A stretch of 64,000 bases of DNA from Streptomyces galbus (GTDB taxonomy: Bacteria; Actinomycetota; Actinomycetes; Streptomycetales; Streptomycetaceae), in assembly GCF_005280195.1 (NCBI RefSeq), contig NZ_SZPR01000012.1:458861-522860 (forward strand). Reading direction: 5' to 3'. A program made the translations under genes and the position numbers. The notes under the pieces were generated by a model, which did not search any database, was not told where the DNA came from, and saw nothing but the letters and a program-made list of their open reading frames with translations. Below, piece after piece: positions 44,106 to 51,870 of the stretch. The stretch's first letter is position 1. Every line of letters starts with the position of its first letter.

Positions 44106-44711
44106 TCACGCGGGGGCGCCGAGCGGGGGGTGGTCGAGCACGCGGGGCCGGTACTCGACCAACTGGATGCGGCCGTCGAAGGTGCGCGACCCGGTCATCT
44201 CCAGGGCCACGTCCGGATAGCCGTCGTAGATGCGTTCCTCGCCCGTGGCCCCCGTGATCACCGGGAACATCACGACCCGGAAGCGGTCGACGAGTCCCGC
44301 CCGCAGCAGCGACCGGCTCAGGCCGAGGCTGCCGAGCGTGCTGAGGAGTCCCGGGCCGCTCGCCTTCAGGGCGCGGACCGCCTCGACGGCGTCGTCGCGG
44401 ACGAGCGTGCAGTTGGCCCACGTCAACGGCTCCTCGAGGGAGGAGGAGAACACCACCTTGGGCGCCCGCGCCAGCTCGTCGAGGGACGCCTCCTCCTCGG
44501 GCCGGAAGCCGTCCTCGCCGGGAGGGATCTCGCCCGTGGCGAAGCCCGACATCAGGCGGTAGGTGTTCGCTCCCATCAGATACGTGGCCGAGGGCTGCTC
44601 GCCGAGCCACGCGAGGTACTCCGGGCCCTCGAGGCCCCAGAACCCGGGCCATCCCTCTCCCGACGCGTATCCGTCGAGGGTGGTGATGAAGTCGACCAGA
44701 AGCTCCGACAT
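44106..44711 (-). CDS. Dihydrofolate reductase-fold protein (RibD_C type)
   Basis: 201-aa protein with the RibD C-terminal/DHFR fold: VDFITTLDGYASG at the start, TYLMGANTYRLMSGF, KVVFSSSLEE, LLSTLGSLGLSRSLLRAGLVDRF split over two helices, and the final FDGRIQLVEYRPR. Stand-alone members in Streptomyces are of unknown substrate; they bind NADPH. ATG 44711 has GGGAGAGGAC. Not an essential DHFR by sequence. Confidence 0.88.
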   Translation of the reverse strand: MSELLVDFITTLDGYASGEGWPGFWGLEGPEYLAWLGEQPSATYLMGANTYRLMSGFATGEIPPGEDGFRPEEEASLDELARAPKVVFSSSLEEPLTWANCTLVRDDAVEAVRALKASGPGLLSTLGSLGLSRSLLRAGLVDRFRVVMFPVITGATGEERIYDGYPDVALEMTGSRTFDGRIQLVEYRPRVLDHPPLGAPA

Positions 44712-44789
44712 GGCGGTGTCCTCTCCCGTGGGTGTCACGAGCCTGGACCGACCGCGAGCGGAAAACTCATCGGACGCGCCGGGCGGGGA

Positions 44790-44841
44790 CACGGCGGTGC
44801 GGCGGGCGCCTTCGACAGGAAGCACCCGCCGCACCGCCGTG
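44790..44841 (-). terminator. Strong terminator after the beta-propeller gene
   Basis: 17-bp perfect stem (CACGGCGGTGCGGCGGG at 44790-44806 with complement 44825-44841) and an 18-nt loop. Confidence 0.8.
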
Positions 44842-44858
44842 AACCCGCGGCCCGGGCG

Positions 44859-46118
44859 TCAGGACGCGCGCGGCCCGGTCCAGTCGGCGGCCACGTGGCC
44901 CAGCCGCACCCGCTGCGGGTGGTCGCCCACGGGCACGGAGACGACCTTCTGGCCGGTGGCGAAGTCGATCGCGGTGACCTGGTCGGCGCCGCTCTCGGAG
45001 ATCACGCAGTCCCGCCCGTCGCCGCTGACCGTCGCCCAGTACGGCTTGGACGCGCTGACCAGCGGCCCCTGCTGGAACGTGGCCCGGTCGACGACCACGG
45101 CGTAGTCGTCCATCGTGCCCGCCACGCACAGCTTGCTGCCGTCGGGCTTCATCGACAGGCCGTGGTGGCGCGAGTCGTTGACGAACGTGGTGCGGTCGTC
45201 GCTGGTCGCCGGGTTCTTGGGCAGCGTCTTCGTGCGGGTGATCCGGTCGGTGGCCAGGTCGTACTCGAAGAAGCCGTTGAAGAACGACACCTGGAAGTAC
45301 AGCCTGGACTCGTCGGGCGAGAAGACCGCCGGGCGCACCGCGTCCGAGTAGTCGCCGAGGCCGATCGCGTCCAGCCGCTGGCGCATGTCGATGGTCCTGA
45401 CCTGCTGGAAGGTGGTCGCGTCGACGACCGTGATGTGCCGGTCGCCCTTCGTCCAGTCCAGCCAGGGGGCGTCCAGCGAGGTGTTCACGTCGCCGATCGC
45501 CATGTTGTAGATGTACTTGCCGTCCTTGGTGAAGATGTTCTCGTGCGGCTTGTCGCCGGTCGCGAACGAGCCGACCTGCTTGCCGGTGACGATGTCCAGG
45601 ACGTGCACGGTGTTGGACGTCGACGCGGAGACCGCGACGCGCTTGCCGTCGGGGGAGACGGCCATGTGGTCGGCGCGGTAACCCGACACCGGGAAGCGCC
45701 AGTTGACGGCGCCGGTGGCCAGGTCCAGGGAGACGACGTCGGCGAAGCTGGGCCGTGAGACGACCACCGAGGTGCCGTCGGGCGTGGAGTACATGTCGTC
45801 GGCGAACTGGTCGTGTCCTTCGCCGACGCCGTTGCGGATCGCCTGGAAGTAGATCCACTTGATCGGGTCGGCGTTGATCTCGGCCATCCGCGCGGCCTTG
45901 TCGGGGATGACGTCGATGCGGCCGATCTTCGCGAAGTCGCCGGTGGACCTGATGACGTCGGCGGTGCCGTCCCAGTTGTTCCCGACGAACAGCACCTCGC
46001 GCAGGGCGGCGGCGTCGGACGCCGCACCGGCGGCGGTGGCGGCGTTCGCGGGGGCGGCGACGGTCAGGGCGAGGGCGGCGGCCACGGAGCAAAGGTGCCT
46101 GGGTCTGAAGGCAGGCAT
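44859..46118 (-). CDS. Secreted YncE-like beta-propeller protein
   Basis: 419-aa exported protein. The signal peptide ends near residue 27 (TVAAPANAATA). The remainder is a seven-bladed propeller of YncE/lactonase type, with repeats such as HMAVSPDGKRVAVSASTSN, VHVLDIVTGKQVGSFATGD and GLSMKPDGSKLCVAG. Proteins like this bind ligands or DNA, or act as dehydrogenase-like enzymes; no catalytic set is evident. ATG 46118 has GAGGAAGAGAG. It is divergent from a TetR gene, with two palindromes between them, so it is likely under that regulator's control. Confidence 0.8.
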   Translation of the reverse strand: MPAFRPRHLCSVAAALALTVAAPANAATAAGAASDAAALREVLFVGNNWDGTADVIRSTGDFAKIGRIDVIPDKAARMAEINADPIKWIYFQAIRNGVGEGHDQFADDMYSTPDGTSVVVSRPSFADVVSLDLATGAVNWRFPVSGYRADHMAVSPDGKRVAVSASTSNTVHVLDIVTGKQVGSFATGDKPHENIFTKDGKYIYNMAIGDVNTSLDAPWLDWTKGDRHITVVDATTFQQVRTIDMRQRLDAIGLGDYSDAVRPAVFSPDESRLYFQVSFFNGFFEYDLATDRITRTKTLPKNPATSDDRTTFVNDSRHHGLSMKPDGSKLCVAGTMDDYAVVVDRATFQQGPLVSASKPYWATVSGDGRDCVISESGADQVTAIDFATGQKVVSVPVGDHPQRVRLGHVAADWTGPRAS

Positions 46119-46180
46119 GTGTGCTCTCTTCCTCTGGGGGGCGGCAGGAGCGGGGCAGGGCACAGCGGCTCGGTCCGAAT

Positions 46181-46222
46181 CTGAACACCGCTGCGTTCAG
46201 AGTGGACTTACTGGAAAGTAAG
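46181..46222. promoter_or_regulatory. Two palindromes between the propeller and TetR genes
   Basis: CTGAAC-N8-GTTCAG at 46181-46200 and CTTACT-GGAA-AGTAAG at 46207-46222 lie in the 174-bp divergent region. The second is AT-rich for this genome and typical in size for a TetR operator. Confidence 0.6.
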
Positions 46223-46292
46223 GAAGGGGCGCCCTTCGCCACAAGACCGCGTGCAGGACAAAATCGGGAGTCGGACGGACGAGGGAGGACCA

Positions 46293-46964
46293 GTGGCGGG
46301 CAGGCTCAGGGCCCCGACCGGCCGGTACGCAGGGAAGTCCGCCGCCGAGCGGCAGGCCGAGCGGCGCCGGAGGTTCCTGGACGCCGCACTGGAGTTGTTC
46401 GGCGGCGCCCCCGGCTACCGCGGCACCACCGTCGCGGCGCTCAGCGAGGCCGCCGGGCTGTCGACCCGTCAGTTCTACGAAGTCTTCCGCACGTTGGAGG
46501 ACGTGCTCGCCGCCCTGCACCTCCAGGTCAACGACTGGGCGGAGGAAGCCGTTCTGACCGCCTTCGCCGCCGCCCGCGACCTGCCGCTGGAGGAACGGGT
46601 CACGGCCGTCTTCCGCGCCTACGCGGGCAACGTCACCGCCGACCCGCGCCGCATCCGCATCACGTTCGTCGAGATCATCGGCGTCAGCGCCCGCCTGGAG
46701 GAGCAGCGCCTGGCCCGCCGCTCCCGCTGGGTCGACCTGATCTGCGCCGAGGCGACCGCCGCGGCGGCCCGTGGGGAGGCGGCACCCCGCGACTACCGGC
46801 TGGCGGCGACGGCCTTCATCGGCGGCGTCAACGGCCTGCTGCACGACTGGAGCGCGGGCTGGGTGGAGGCGGCCCTGGACGAGGTGGTCGACGAACTGGT
46901 CCGCCAGCTCCTCGGCATCCTCCGGCCGCAGGGCTGGCGTTCGGAAGGGTCGCGGAAAACCTGA
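46293..46964 (+). CDS. TetR/AcrR-family transcriptional regulator
   Basis: 223-aa regulator with an N-terminal HTH (about 45-70; TTVAALSEAAGLSTRQFYEVF) and a helical effector domain. GTG 46293 has GGGAGGAC upstream; an earlier GTG at 46251 lacks a site. The basic segment before the HTH (GKSAAERQAERRRRFLDAA) is usual for this family. It is divergent from the secreted propeller gene; the two palindromes between them are the likely operator. Ligand unknown. Confidence 0.9.
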   Translation: MAGRLRAPTGRYAGKSAAERQAERRRRFLDAALELFGGAPGYRGTTVAALSEAAGLSTRQFYEVFRTLEDVLAALHLQVNDWAEEAVLTAFAAARDLPLEERVTAVFRAYAGNVTADPRRIRITFVEIIGVSARLEEQRLARRSRWVDLICAEATAAAARGEAAPRDYRLAATAFIGGVNGLLHDWSAGWVEAALDEVVDELVRQLLGILRPQGWRSEGSRKT

Positions 46965-46970
46965 GGACCT

Positions 46971-46992
46971 GTCTCACCCGCCGTGGTGAGAC
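46971..46992. terminator. Bidirectional hairpin
   Basis: GTCTCACC-CGCCGT-GGTGAGAC, an 8-bp perfect stem between the converging TetR and glycosyltransferase genes. Confidence 0.65.
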
Positions 46993-46995
46993 GGC

Positions 46996-48219
46996 TCAGG
47001 CCCGTCCCAGCCGCTCCACCGCCTCCACCACCCGCCCGACCCCGTCCTCCGCCCGCACCCGGGCCGCCAGCCGCGCCGCCCGCTCGCGGTGGCCCGCGTC
47101 GCCGGTGGCGCGGGTCAGCGCGGCCGCGAGGGCGTCGGCCGTGAGCCGGCGCAGGGGCAGTGCCCGGGGGGCCACACCCAGGCGCACCAGGCGGTCCGCC
47201 CAGAAGCCCTCGTCGAACTGGACGGGGACGGGCACGGCGGGTACGCCCGCTCGGATCCCGGCCGCCGTGGTGCCGGCTCCGCAGTGGTGGACCACGGCCG
47301 CCGTCTCGGGGAAGAGCAGCGCGTGGGGGACCTCGTCGACGGTCAGCACGTCGTCGCCGTCCGCGCCGAGACCGGCCCAGCCGCGCTGCACGATCCCGCG
47401 CAGTCCGGCCCGCCGCAGGGCCCGTACGACGTCGGCGCTCAGCCGCCCGGGGTCGGGCACGGTCGCACTGCCCAGCCCGACGAACACCGGCGGTGGCCCC
47501 GCGTCCAGGAAGTCCCGTACGGCCGCGGGCAGATGCGTCGTGTGGTCGTAGGGCCACCAGTAGCCCGTGACGTCCAGGCCGGGGCCCCAGTCGCGCGGCG
47601 GGGGCACCACCTGGGGGCTGAAGCCGTGCAGCAGCCGGTCGGGCGTCGGTCCGAAGGCGGCGGCGCGGCCCAGCCGGGCGCGCAGCCCGGGCAGGGCCGG
47701 GCCGAACACCCAGCGCACCGTCCGCTCCAGGCCGCGCCCCGCGATGCGGTTGCCGAGGGCGCCGTAGGAGCCGCCGCCCAGCAGCGGGGGAGCGAACTCC
47801 CGTGTGGCCGTGACCGGTTGCAGCGGCAGGACCAGGCTCGGCAACCGCAGGCCCGCCGCGACGGCCTGGCCGAGCGGGGCCACCGAGGCGGACAGCAGGA
47901 GCAGGTCGCTGGTGCGGGCCGCGGCGATCAGGTCGTCGGTGATCCGACCGACCAGTGACCGCGCCAGGGCGGCGGCGCGCAGCAGCTTGCCCGCCCCGCT
48001 CCCGCTGCGGTGCAGCCCGCGCCCGCGCTCCGACTCCAGTTCCGCCCGCGGATCCACCGCCAGCGCGTGGAAGCCCACCCCCGAGCCCCGGACCAGCGGC
48101 GCGAACCGCGCGTGCGTGACCAGGGTGACCTCGTGCCCCGCGCGCACCAGCCCGTGGCCCACCCCGGTGAAGGGCGCGACGTCGCCCCGGGACCCCACCG
48201 TCATGATCGCCACTCGCAC
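46996..48219 (-). CDS. UDP-glycosyltransferase (MGT/UGT family, GT1)
   Basis: 407-aa GT-B fold glycosyltransferase. The N-terminal acceptor domain opens VRVAIMTVGSRGDVAPFTGV, as in sterol and antibiotic glycosyltransferases; the C-terminal nucleotide-sugar domain has VFVGLGSATVPDPGR and the signature HHCGAGTTAAGIRAGVPAVP followed by VQFDEGFWADRL. GTG 48219 is the family-consistent start, although its ribosome site is weak. It is not in a biosynthetic cluster; macrolide inactivation or lipid glycosylation are possibilities. Confidence 0.9.
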   Translation of the reverse strand: MRVAIMTVGSRGDVAPFTGVGHGLVRAGHEVTLVTHARFAPLVRGSGVGFHALAVDPRAELESERGRGLHRSGSGAGKLLRAAALARSLVGRITDDLIAAARTSDLLLLSASVAPLGQAVAAGLRLPSLVLPLQPVTATREFAPPLLGGGSYGALGNRIAGRGLERTVRWVFGPALPGLRARLGRAAAFGPTPDRLLHGFSPQVVPPPRDWGPGLDVTGYWWPYDHTTHLPAAVRDFLDAGPPPVFVGLGSATVPDPGRLSADVVRALRRAGLRGIVQRGWAGLGADGDDVLTVDEVPHALLFPETAAVVHHCGAGTTAAGIRAGVPAVPVPVQFDEGFWADRLVRLGVAPRALPLRRLTADALAAALTRATGDAGHRERAARLAARVRAEDGVGRVVEAVERLGRA

Positions 48220-48410
48220 GAGGAACAGTATGGGGGCGCCAGGCCCCGCCGGGCAGTGCCGTCGGCGCCCGCACCACGCGGCCGGCCGGTTCGGGCCCTG
48301 CCCGCAGCGTTGACTTCGTCCCCGGACGGTCCTACGGTCGGCGCGCGCCCGGGTTCGGTGAGCCGTGCCGCGTTCGACATGAGGAACAACTCGACCCGAG
48401 GAAGGGTCCC

Positions 48411-48450
48411 GAACGGCCCGTCCCGTCGGCTCCGGTGCGCCGGCGGGACG
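48411..48450 (-). terminator. Terminator downstream of folD
   Basis: Near-perfect long stem, arms GAACGGCCCGTCCCG (48411-48425) and CGGGACGGGCGCCGTTC (48434-48450), with one bulge. Confidence 0.6.
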
Positions 48451-48458
48451 GGCGCCGT

Positions 48459-49307
48459 TCAGACGCCGAGCTGCCGGGCCGCCGCGGTCACCGTCTGCTC
48501 CAGCAGCGTGGCGATGGTCATGGGGCCGACTCCGCCCGGCACCGGGGTGATCAGCGAGGCGCGCTCCACGGCCGAGTCGAAGTCGACGTCGCCGACGTTG
48601 CCCGCGTTGTAGCCGGCGTCGACCACGACCGCCCCCGGCTTGAGGTCCTGCCCCCGGATGAGCCGCGGCCGGCCCACGGCGGCGACCACGATGTCCGCCT
48701 CCCGCACCGCCGCCGACAGGTCCGCCGTGCGCGAGTGGCAGTACGTCACCGTGGCGTCCCGGGCGAGCAGCAGCATCCCGGCCGGCTTGCCGAGGATCGC
48801 GCTGCGGCCGACCACCACGGCCCGCCTGCCGGCCGGGTCGACGCCGTACGCGTCGAGCAGCCGCATGATCCCGCCGGGCGTGCACGAGACGAAGCCCGGC
48901 AGGCCGAAGCTCATCGTCGCGAACGACGCGAAGGTCACGCCGTCGACGTCCTTCTCGGGCGCGATCGCCTCGAACGCCGCCCGTTCGTCGATGTGACGGC
49001 CCATCGGGTGCTGGAGCAGGATGCCGTGGACGGTGGGGTCGGCGGACAGCGCGCGCAGCGTGCCGACCAGCTCCCCGGTGGTCGTGGTGGCGGGCAGCGC
49101 CACGTGCCGCGAGTCGATGCCCGCGGTGCGGCAGCGGTTCTGCTTCATCCGCACGTACGTCACGGAGGCCGGGTCCTCCCCGACCAGCACGGTCGCCAGG
49201 CAGGGCGTCGTACCGGTGCGTGCGGTGAGGTCGGCGGTTCTCTCGGCGGTCTCCTCGACGATGCGCCGGGCGAGCGCGGTGCCGTCCATGAGCCGGGCCT
49301 GCGACAT
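48459..49307 (-). CDS. folD: Bifunctional methylenetetrahydrofolate dehydrogenase/cyclohydrolase
   Basis: 282-aa FolD, which converts 5,10-methylene-THF to 10-formyl-THF (NADP+-dependent dehydrogenase, then cyclohydrolase). Motifs are catalytic Lys/Tyr in YVRMKQNRC, GILLQHPMG, PEKDVDG and the Rossmann-fold VVVGRSAILGKPAG. ATG 49307 has AGGAGG. A ZTP riboswitch precedes it, so production should rise when the purine/one-carbon intermediate ZTP accumulates. Streptomyces often have more than one folD; this stand-alone copy lies away from purine genes. Confidence 0.95.
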   Translation of the reverse strand: MSQARLMDGTALARRIVEETAERTADLTARTGTTPCLATVLVGEDPASVTYVRMKQNRCRTAGIDSRHVALPATTTTGELVGTLRALSADPTVHGILLQHPMGRHIDERAAFEAIAPEKDVDGVTFASFATMSFGLPGFVSCTPGGIMRLLDAYGVDPAGRRAVVVGRSAILGKPAGMLLLARDATVTYCHSRTADLSAAVREADIVVAAVGRPRLIRGQDLKPGAVVVDAGYNAGNVGDVDFDSAVERASLITPVPGGVGPMTIATLLEQTVTAAARQLGV

Positions 49308-49337
49308 GGGTGTCCTCCTGGGCGGATCGGTCGGTGT

Positions 49338-49411
49338 CGCCCAGGCGCACGGCATGTCGGGTGTCCGGGCCGCTCCCCGGTGGTGCTCCACCTCAGCGCC
49401 AGTCACGGCCC
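49338..49411 (-). promoter_or_regulatory. ZTP (pfl) riboswitch upstream of folD
   Basis: Read on the minus strand the leader contains the conserved ZTP-aptamer parts in order: GGGCCGTGACTGGCG, a small GTGG-AGCA-CCAC hairpin, ACCGGGGAGCGGCCC (closing the GGGCCG stem) and CGCCTGGGC. The last element, CCTGGGCG (49338-49345), is also complementary to CGCCCAGG (49317-49324), which touches the AGGAGG of folD. Ligand binding should therefore free the ribosome site. Confidence 0.9.
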
Positions 49412-49523
49412 GCCCCCAGCGTAACCGAGGACCCCCAGCCCCCCTTCCGCCGGACCGGGCCGGTGCCCCGCCGCAGGAGTGCGGGCCGGCCGGGCGGTGA
49501 CCCGGACCGGCCCGCGGGTGCCG

Positions 49524-49889
49524 TCACTCGTCCCAGGCCTGGATCATGACCTGGTCGACGATCTTGCCGTCGCGCAGCGTGGTCATCGACTCGGAGAGCA
49601 CGCGGACGCCGTCCGGGTACTCACAGGACTCGCAGTAGGCGGCGTGGTCGCCCTGCACCACGCACTGGTCCAGCTTGTGCGTCATGTCCCGGCTGTAGAC
49701 GTCGTCGAGCATCTCGGCGATCGCGGCCCGGCCCCGCACCACCTTGGGGTGGCTGGGCTGGGCGGTGCGGTCGACGATGCGCAGCTCGGCGTCGTCCGCG
49801 TAGAGCGAGAGCAGGGTGTCGCCGGTGTTGCCTTCCAGTCCCCGGCGCAGGGTGTCGGCGTCGAAGGACGAGCCGGTCGCGGTGTCCAT
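49524..49889 (-). CDS. NTF2-like (SnoaL-type) protein
   Basis: 121-aa cone-shaped alpha+beta-barrel protein of the NTF2-like superfamily: LRRGLEGNTGDTLLSLYADD, VRGRAAIAEMLDDVYSRDMTHK, and a final strand DGKIVDQVMIQAWDE. Stand-alone members include isomerases, hydrolases and non-enzymatic binders; nothing specifies the role here. ATG 49889 has GAGGAGGTCACC. Confidence 0.85.
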   Translation of the reverse strand: MDTATGSSFDADTLRRGLEGNTGDTLLSLYADDAELRIVDRTAQPSHPKVVRGRAAIAEMLDDVYSRDMTHKLDQCVVQGDHAAYCESCEYPDGVRVLSESMTTLRDGKIVDQVMIQAWDE

Positions 49890-50059
49890 GGTGACCTCCT
49901 CGGAGGGCCGCGGACCGAGCGGACCGGGCCGTGCGGCCCTCACCTCAGAGCGTCCTCCCTGCCGCGGGACCCGGCAAGCCCGCGGCCCGTCCTGCGCCTC
50001 ACGGGTGAGCGGCGACCCGCGGCCGTGTCCCCGGGGCGCCCGGGGGCGTTGCTGAGGGC

Positions 50060-50362
50060 ATGATCTCCACTCGACGCATCGTCGCCGCAGCCTGTCTCGC
50101 CGTCGGGGTCACGGGTCTCGCCGCGCCCCTGGCGAACGCGGCCGACGCCAAGGACGCGGGTCGGCTGAGCCCGCTGACCCTTCTCGACTCGCTCGCCGCG
50201 AGCGAGCTCCCCGCGCAGCACCGGGGCGAACTGCCGCCGGTGTCGGCCCAGTTGAACGAGCTCAACAAGGTGAAGCAGCTGCAGAGGGTGAGTGAACCGG
50301 TGTACCAGATCGCCGGCCTGGTCGCCCCCGTCACCGGACTGCTGCCGTCGGTGCACGCCTGA
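50060..50362 (+). CDS. Small secreted protein with APVTGL C-terminus
   Basis: 100-aa exported protein. The signal peptide ends near residue 27 (AAPLANAADA). The mature part is helical, with LSPLTLLDSLAAS, then LNELNKVKQLQRVSEPVYQ and the hydrophobic end IAGLVAPVTGLLPSVHA. It belongs to the many small secreted Streptomyces proteins of unknown function. Its LNxLNxV...APVTGL pattern recurs in the Gly-Gly peptide at 31889-32104. ATG 50060 has GAGGG close by. A terminator follows at 50379. Confidence 0.8.
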   Translation: MISTRRIVAAACLAVGVTGLAAPLANAADAKDAGRLSPLTLLDSLAASELPAQHRGELPPVSAQLNELNKVKQLQRVSEPVYQIAGLVAPVTGLLPSVHA

Positions 50363-50378
50363 CCACCGCACCTCCCCG

Positions 50379-50407
50379 AGGGGGCCGCCCGCACACCGGG
50401 CGGCCCC
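50379..50407 (+). terminator. Terminator hairpin
   Basis: 12-bp perfect stem GGGGGCCGCCCG with loop CACAC, just after the small secreted protein gene and directly against the MITE-like element. Confidence 0.75.
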
Positions 50408-50625
50408 CTAGGTCGTGTCCGCAAAGTCGCGCCTGCCCCACGGCGCCCGGCACGCTCCCCCACGCTCGGCTTCGCTCACGCGGGAGGTGCCCCCACCGCC
50501 GCACCGGGCGAACACCCGCGTACGGCCAGTACGCGGGCGTCCGCCCGGCACGCCGAGAGCACGCACCGGACGCCGCAGGGCCCGCCCTCCGGGCGGATGA
50601 CGCGACTTTGCGGACACGACCTAGG
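50407..50625. mobile_element. 219-bp MITE-like element with 25-bp terminal inverted repeats
   Basis: Ends at 50407-50431 (starting CCTAGGTCGTGTCCGCAAAG) and 50601-50625 are perfect 25-bp inverted repeats. If TA is the duplicated target, the element proper runs from GGTCGTGTCC to GGACACGACC. The inside contains CTCCCCCACGCTCGGC and a CCCCCACC segment shared with the element at 22437, though the ends are unrelated. No transposase is encoded. It lies between a terminator and the promoter of the mycothiol dehydrogenase gene. Confidence 0.75.
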
Positions 50626-50781
50626 CGTGTCCCGCCCCGGCCGACCGGTGCAGGGACCGCCACCGGTCCGCCCCGCGGCACGACCACCCCCCGGCGTGAC
50701 CCGGTGCGTCCGGTGATCCGTTGCGTCTAGGGTCGGAGCCGGATGTCGAACCACGACGACCGCGACGAAAGGGGCAGCACC
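50626..50781. other. Promoter region of the formaldehyde oxidation operon
   Basis: 156 bp between the MITE-like element and the dehydrogenase start. No operator was recognised. Confidence 0.4.
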
Positions 50782-51870
50782 ATGGCGCAGGAAGTGCGCG
50801 GCGTGATCGCACCGGGCAAGGACGAGCCGGTACGGGTGGAGACGATCGTCGTACCCGACCCGGGGCCCGGCGAGGCCGTCGTCCGCGTGCAGGCGTGCGG
50901 GGTCTGCCACACCGACCTGCACTACAAGCAGGGCGGTATCACCGACGAGTTCCCGTTCCTGCTGGGGCACGAGGCGGCCGGCGTCGTGGAGTCGGTGGGC
51001 GACGGCGTGGGCGACCTCGCGCCCGGTGACTTCGTGATCCTCAACTGGCGGGCCGTGTGCGGTCAGTGCCGCGCCTGTCTGCGCGGGCGCCCGTGGTACT
51101 GCTTCGACACCCACAACGCCCGGCAGCGGATGACCCTCGCCTCGACCGGCCAGGAGCTGGCCCCCGCGCTGGGCATCGGCGCCTTCGCCGAGAAGACCCT
51201 GGTCGCGGCCGGACAGTGCACCAAGGTCGACCCGTCCGTCTCCCCGGCGGTCGCCGGCCTGCTCGGCTGCGGGGTGATGGCCGGCATCGGCGCGGCCATC
51301 AACACCGGCACCGTAGGCCGCGGCGACTCGGTCGCCGTCATCGGCTGCGGCGGCGTCGGCGACGCGGCGATCGCGGGGTCCCGCCTGGCGGGCGCGGCGA
51401 AGATCATCGCCGTGGACATCGACGACCGCAAACTGGACAAGGCCCGCGCCCTGGGCGCCACCCACACCGTCAACTCCCGCGAGAGCGACCCCGTCGAGGC
51501 GATCCGCGAGCTGACCGGAGGCTTCGGCGCCGACGTCGTCATCGAGGCGGTCGGCCGCCCGGAGACCTACCGGCAGGCGTTCTACGCCCGTGACCTCGCC
51601 GGCACCGTCGTCCTGGTCGGCGTGCCCACCCCCGAGATGAAGCTGGAGCTGCCGCTGCTGGACGTCTTCGGCCGCGGCGGCGCGCTGAAGTCCTCCTGGT
51701 ACGGCGACTGCCTGCCCTCGCGGGACTTCCCCATGCTGATCGACCTGCACCTCCAGGGGCGCCTGCCGCTGGACGCGTTCGTCACCGAGACGATCCGACT
51801 GGACGAGGTGGAGCAGGCGTTCGAGCGGATGCACCACGGCGACGTGCTGCGCTCGGTGGTGGTGCTGTGA
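50782..51870 (+). CDS. mscR: S-(hydroxymethyl)mycothiol dehydrogenase
   Basis: 362-aa zinc alcohol dehydrogenase of the mycothiol-dependent formaldehyde dehydrogenase type, oxidising the formaldehyde-mycothiol adduct with NAD+. The catalytic zinc site is CGVCHTDLH with HE in LLGHEAAG; structural zinc cysteines are CGQCRACLRGRPWYC; the Rossmann loop is VIGCGGVGDAA. ATG 50782 has AAAGGGG; an upstream in-frame ATG lacks a site. The next gene's ATG overlaps its TGA, pairing it with a metallo-hydrolase, a common arrangement in actinomycetes. Confidence 0.93.
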   Translation: MAQEVRGVIAPGKDEPVRVETIVVPDPGPGEAVVRVQACGVCHTDLHYKQGGITDEFPFLLGHEAAGVVESVGDGVGDLAPGDFVILNWRAVCGQCRACLRGRPWYCFDTHNARQRMTLASTGQELAPALGIGAFAEKTLVAAGQCTKVDPSVSPAVAGLLGCGVMAGIGAAINTGTVGRGDSVAVIGCGGVGDAAIAGSRLAGAAKIIAVDIDDRKLDKARALGATHTVNSRESDPVEAIRELTGGFGADVVIEAVGRPETYRQAFYARDLAGTVVLVGVPTPEMKLELPLLDVFGRGGALKSSWYGDCLPSRDFPMLIDLHLQGRLPLDAFVTETIRLDEVEQAFERMHHGDVLRSVVVL

